From NCBI GenBank assembly GCA_021397835.1, contig JAJFZO010000575.1, positions 1,679,001-1,743,000 of the forward strand: a stretch of 64,000 nucleotides of DNA, in the 5' to 3' direction. This DNA comes from Moringa oleifera. Its lineage: Eukaryota > Streptophyta > Magnoliopsida > Brassicales > Moringaceae. The notes below the pieces were generated by a model. It worked only from the letters and a program-made list of their open reading frames with translations. It was not told where the DNA came from and searched no databases. The position numbers were made by a program, and so were the translations under genes. Of the stretch, positions 59,707-64,000 are shown piece after piece (within the stretch, counting starts at the first letter, position 1; the number at the start of each line of letters is the position of its first letter).

Positions 59707-61136
59707 TTAACTCTGAGACATCCCAACATTCAGAAGTCCATACTTTTGCATAACTCGCCTAGTTGCCAATGCTGCAGCTTCACTTGCCCGCAATGAGCCT
59801 GCTGCCATGATAGCTGCAAATTCCCGGCTAATCTCCTCCTGAACCTTGCTTCTAGCATCCCCCAGTGGATCTGCAATGCAATTATCACAGTTCTCTTCCG
59901 CCCCTGCAGGCTGGACAGCAGGTGGCACTTCGGTACCAAATTTCATTGGCTCCTCTGTTTCAGTAAGTTGCTCTTCTGCTTTCACCTTGTTATCAGTATC
60001 TTTAACATTCTTTGCTTGGGAGGAATACCTGGGACCTGCTTCTTTCCCGAAGCCACTAAAGGGCTGCTGAGGTGGTCTGAATTGAGGAACTTGAGGAACA
60101 CCACCTGCCCTCAATGTTAGCTCAATATTCTGTATCATGGGCACTGCAATTCCAAAAGAATTACCAAATATCAGACAGAACTATGCAACATTCCACATGA
60201 AAGGTAAAGAACCTCACATAAAATAATATTAGTGATGAAACTTACAAATTAGACAACCCATAGGACTATTCATAACTTCATTAGGCAGCTGCAGAATGTA
60301 GTCTGGAATTGGTGTACCAACAAGAAACTGAGCAATCTCATTGCTGAAGTTGTTGCAATTGTGAGAGAGCAAACGATATGTTTCAGCTGTGTAACGAGGA
60401 CTGATTTCCTGCAGATATACCTCAAACAAATCCTTTGGAACATGTGTCTCACCCAAATCTATAACTCGAATGGGTGTTCCATACGGTGTCTTTCTAGCAG
60501 GTGAATGTTGTATGCCTGCCCCAAAATAGTATTCATTACCATACACCTCAACTCCTGTGTGCCTGTCATGAAAAGAATAAAAGTAATTAAAATCCCATGA
60601 TCACCCCCTAAACAAAAAAGTATATAATAATATCATGTGCCATTGCAGGTTTCATGTCCACAAAGAAAGTGCAGGCAATGATCTGATCCACCAAAAGGAG
60701 CTGGTTTCAACTTCGTAACAGTTAACTACTTGGCATGAAGGACAAATATAAGTCATGCAGCACAGAGCTCTGCTCTCAAAGCCTTACACATTACCTCCTC
60801 AGACTGATCAATGATTTAGCAATGTAAGTTTCATATTTCAGAACAAATTAGATATCTTAGTATGACACTTACACTAAAAATTCTGAAGATTTTAGATATT
60901 CACTGCCTCACTGGACAAGTTTGAAAAGAACTTACCATATGGCCTCAATAACCTTCCCTAAAAATGTGGTTGAGAGTTGTCGCGCTAATCCTTGGCTGAG
61001 GTCATACACATTCAGAGTAACCTTGTGACCCTACCACCCAAGAGAATTCCAGTGAGCATCATTAGCAGCCCCAGAAAATCATTAGAATAAAACAGAGGCA
61101 AACACAAGAACAATGGGCAATCCATACCTCAGCCAT
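59707..61136 (-). CDS. PPPDE-domain deSUMOylase/deubiquitinase-like protein (DeSI type)
   Basis: Minus-strand exons 61128-61136, 60936-61030, 60246-60562 and 59707-60143 give 285 residues. Coding exon 1 encodes only Met-Ala-Glu. The PPPDE papain-like fold is recognisable from VTLNVYDLSQGLA through HTGVEVYGNEYYFG to LLSHNCNNFSNE. The catalytic pair is His36 and Cys104. A PUL-type or Pro-rich linker follows, and the C-terminal RKVQEE-like helix (DARSKVQEEISREFAAIMAAG) is conserved in plant members. Human DESI1 removes SUMO; the plant substrates are not established. A further non-coding leader exon probably begins near 61950, with a TATA-like TATAAAT on the minus strand near 62061-62067. The product corresponds to Arabidopsis At3g07090. 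Confidence 0.94.
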
Positions 61137-62060
61137 CTCTCACAGTCCACCCTAAAAGTTGTAGCAACTTGTAAACCGCCTGGAGAACTGATAAAACCAT
61201 AACAGACAAGAACAAGATACTCAAGTTACAGGTAAAATGAAATATATCAACATTTTCAGGCATTTTCATCAGAAACGGAACAGAGAAATAAATGTAACTG
61301 TAACTTCCCATAACATTACTTTGCCAGATTCCAGGAATCCCAAGACAGGTAATTTTAGTTCACAACTGCATTAGATCCCTGAGTTTCACATCATTAAAAG
61401 TTAAACCATAGGATGACAAAGACAGTCTAATCTCAATGCGCAAAAAGATAAAAGTCTCGATAACGAGTGGCGGATACCGAATCTACATTGGATCACCTCA
61501 TGCAAATTCCTACTAAAACTTTGGTGTCTATATCAAAATCCGGCGGCACGATCATATAATAGAATGTCATTTTTCAAAAAACGAACACAACAGAGAAATA
61601 GAAGCCACAACAACGAGAAGAAATCATCAAATTATACAGGAGAATTAATCAATCATTATCCACATAACAATTTCTTCAAACAAATCTCCGCAACCACGAG
61701 ATAGAAGTCAAAATGAAATAAAAGTCATATCCCCATTGTTGCACCAAAGGCCATCGGTAACTGAGCCTCTAGAACACGGAAAAAAAAAACAGCACTTATC
61801 GTTATAAGTCTCCAGAAATACACACAAGAACCCAAATTTTGCACTCAAGCTCGAACGTATAAGAAACAATTAAACAACACATTTAATTTTTATGGTATAA
61901 ACTTGATCGAGCAGGCAAAGCGCGAAAGAAGATTTGAGTACCTGAGAAGAGGAGGAGCGAGGCCGCGGGAGCCTTATTTGCTTTTTCTTCTCGTGGTATT
62001 GAAGACTCACGTAAAAACCAAATAAACCGCTGGAGATTGAAATGAGGGGCTTGGACCCCT

Positions 62061-62102
62061 ATTTATAAGCCGGTTGTTGGGTCTTCTTGCGTGTTGGGCC
62101 CA
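62061..62102 (-). promoter_or_regulatory. TATA-like box and site II palindrome upstream of the PPPDE gene
   Basis: On the minus strand TATAAAT (near 62061-62067) is preceded by the palindrome TGGGCCCA (62095-62102), and a second TGGG motif lies nearby. The spacing suits a core promoter firing near 62030. Inferred only. Confidence 0.4.
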
Positions 62103-63969
62103 AGATTCTCTACAGCCAGCGTCAGCTTGTATTCCTATTCTTCTATGACCTTCTAGAACCTACTGTCCACTAAATTCCTTCCACGTGTCCCTTGACCTCT
62201 GCGTCAACGCTCCGCATTCACAACTAGCTCTTTACCATTTTTGTTGTCATTAAAAATATGGACGTTCAACAGTAAATTTTTTTTTCCAAGGGACCAAAAA
62301 ATAAATACTCCAAATCTAAAGTCCTATAATTGACCTTTGAAATTTAAATATATTATAACTATTTACATAAATTTCAAAACAAATGGTATGGCCTCTCAAT
62401 TTTTTAAAAAAGGGAATGAAATACTCATTTTTCTACAAAATTTTAATTTAATTTTGAAATGGATCATATTGATGAAATGAAAGGAATGCTCGTCGATTTG
62501 AAAAGAAGTCCCTACAAAATAAAAATATTTACCATTCGTGCCAGAAAACTTGCTCTGCATTATTCCTGAGAACAAACCGGTGAGCATTGAAGTATGATCC
62601 CATAACGGAGAAGCCAGTGGACCCCACAAACAATACGCCCCCGCAATTTCTTGCAAACATCCAACAATTTTACCTGCTTTCCTGCCGCTTTGGGTCGCGC
62701 GTGTGCGTGACGCTGACATCACCCTCTGCATCAAAACTTGCTCGACGTTTAAAGGCCTTGCAAAGCATTGGCCGGACGGGGCCAGATCACCGATTACGTA
62801 CCGATCACTTTTTCGCAGAATCTGACTCGAACAAAGAGATTTTTTAATATAAAAGGAGAAACAGTTACGCGGCCCAGCGGGACAAATAAATGTATCGTTA
62901 AACATCGACCAGCTTTACTCAGCCTCTCCAAACCACGAGAAGCTCGTGTGTGTGACACCTGACTCTCTCATCAAAACTTGCTCGATATTTAAGTGCTGAA
63001 AACGGGATGTCCGAACCAGCCTACCTAACCTATTAAATACCGATCACATTCTATCAAACCTATTACCACAGCTAATTCTTTTGATATGGAAGCTTAAGTA
63101 ACGAGCTCGAGAGTAAGCCCGACCCACGTCCCAACCAGAGGTTAGGTTCCTTCATAAGAAGCCATCTAAGTATCTAACAGGCAACTTCACGCTCTCATAT
63201 GTCATTTTTTTATTGCACTGTTAAAAGCTCGAGCTGTTCTACTTCAGTTACACTCAAGAGACCTTGTTATTTTCTCAAGCATATTACTTGTTTTATTTCT
63301 TGGATGAATCATTAAGAGAATCGCGGCTCTGGTGACATGAGAAGCAATCAGGCATGCGAGGTTCTAGATCATTACTTTGCGGAATTCACGGTCGATTTTG
63401 AAAATGGATGTTTTAATTGATTTCTATTGTTTTGGTTGGATTCTTTGTTGTTTTGGCTAATTGTTTAATGTTTTGCTGATGTAGATTGAGTTCAAGGATC
63501 TTGGCGGGGCGATCTTGCGGGATTGTGCTTCAAGGTTGTTCAGTTGTGCTGGTATGACTTTCAGCTTATCAGAACAGTTGAATTATGTTAGTTTAATTTT
63601 GAATTGCAATCTGTTTGGTCGCTGAGGTAGTTGAGGAGAATGGAGGAGGAAATTTATTGTGCTGTTCTAATTACAATTAGTATATTTAGCTTGGATACTG
63701 ACAAGGACACTGGATAATGGAGCTGATTAGTTCCTTCTTTTGGTAATTAAGATAACATTGCATGAAAGTTTGGAATTATGATCTTCTTTCTTGAAAAAAG
63801 AACCTCTGATTCTTAGCAACCAAGTAAACGGTAATTGTTGTGTATCCATTCGTTTATGTTAGTACTTTTTTATTAGAATTAGTGGCTGTAAGAAATCTGA
63901 TGGTGCACTTAATTGCAGATTAGAAAGGTGGTGGTTTTGATTCTTTGGACCAGCACAAAAGAAGAAATC
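62103..63969. other. divergent promoter and leader of the LUG/LUH-like gene
   Basis: 62250-62560 is AT-rich. Between 62710 and 63060 a motif of the type CATCAAAACTTGCTCGA followed later by TACCGATCAC occurs twice about 240 bp apart. From about 63230 the DNA looks like a 5' leader, with candidate leader exons near 63340, 63485-63551 (donor CTG|GTATGA) and from 63920 after ATTGCAG. Confidence 0.45.
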
Positions 63970-64000
63970 ATGGGGCAGAGTAATTGGGAGGCTGATAAGA
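63970..64000 (+). CDS. LUH: LEUNIG/LEUNIG_HOMOLOG-like co-repressor, first ten codons
   Basis: ATG at 63970 opens MGQSNWEADK and the window ends. Arabidopsis LUH begins MAQSNWEADK and LEUNIG MSQTNWEADK, followed by the LisH domain of these WD40 Groucho/Tup1-type transcriptional co-repressors. The exon is preceded by a clean acceptor (ATTGCAG) ending at about 63919, so the start codon sits about 50 nt into an exon with leader introns upstream, as in LUG/LUH genes. Ten residues are a short basis; LUG cannot be excluded. Confidence 0.7.
   Translation, partial: MGQSNWEADK

Noticed and set aside
62396..62905. 169-codon open frame on the minus strand
   Set aside because: No recognisable domain; it crosses AT-rich DNA and the degenerate promoter repeat, and no splice or start context supports it.
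1..64000. CRISPR array, operon or phage-like system
   Set aside because: All genes are spliced plant nuclear genes; no regularly spaced repeats or prokaryotic gene clusters are present.

Overview
The window is nuclear DNA from a dicot plant, probably a rosid. The evidence is AT-rich intergenic DNA, GT-AG introns, plant-only gene families (MS5/SDI TPR proteins, plantacyanin, an RLCK-VII kinase, a TDIF-type CLE peptide, an At4g13200-like plastid protein) and an intron-containing elongator tRNA-Met. All spliced models below were assembled by hand from reading frame, splice signals and remembered homologues. No search was run.

Left part (1-15.3 kb): two tandem MS5/POLLENLESS3-SDI-like TPR genes on + (the first lacks nearly all of its exon 1). 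Next come pantothenate synthetase on +, a VAMP72-class R-SNARE on -, and a plastid At4g13200-like gene on +, divergent from the SNARE gene.

Centre (15.3-38.4 kb): the nucleolar GTPase NSN1 on -, an elongator tRNA-Met on -, and an AT-rich stretch with a 437-bp tandem duplication. Then comes a multi-exon + gene of unknown family whose second coding exon carries two apparent 1-nt frameshifts. It is followed by about 7.3 kb with no gene I can support, leading to a TDIF precursor gene (CLE41/CLE44 type).

Right part (38.4-64 kb): the NHL-domain gene EMB1974 on +, 17 coding exons, with three LINE-derived insertions in introns 5, 6 and 7. Then plantacyanin (+), a PBL receptor-like cytoplasmic kinase (+), an EamA/DMT-type transporter (+) and a DeSI-like PPPDE peptidase (-). 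The window ends in the first codons of a LEUNIG/LEUNIG_HOMOLOG-like gene (+).

From memory, the order NSN1 - EMB1974 - PBL kinase - EamA transporter - PPPDE peptidase matches Arabidopsis At3g07050-At3g07090. The tRNA, the unknown gene, the CLE gene and plantacyanin lie between these anchors. The genes are unrelated single loci, as is normal in plants. The points most worth a second look are the plantacyanin with Leu in place of the axial Met ligand, the LINE tails sharing a conserved 3' hairpin, the CLE stop codon embedded in a perfect splice donor, the frameshifted unknown gene, and a GC-AG intron found in only one of the two MS5-like copies.
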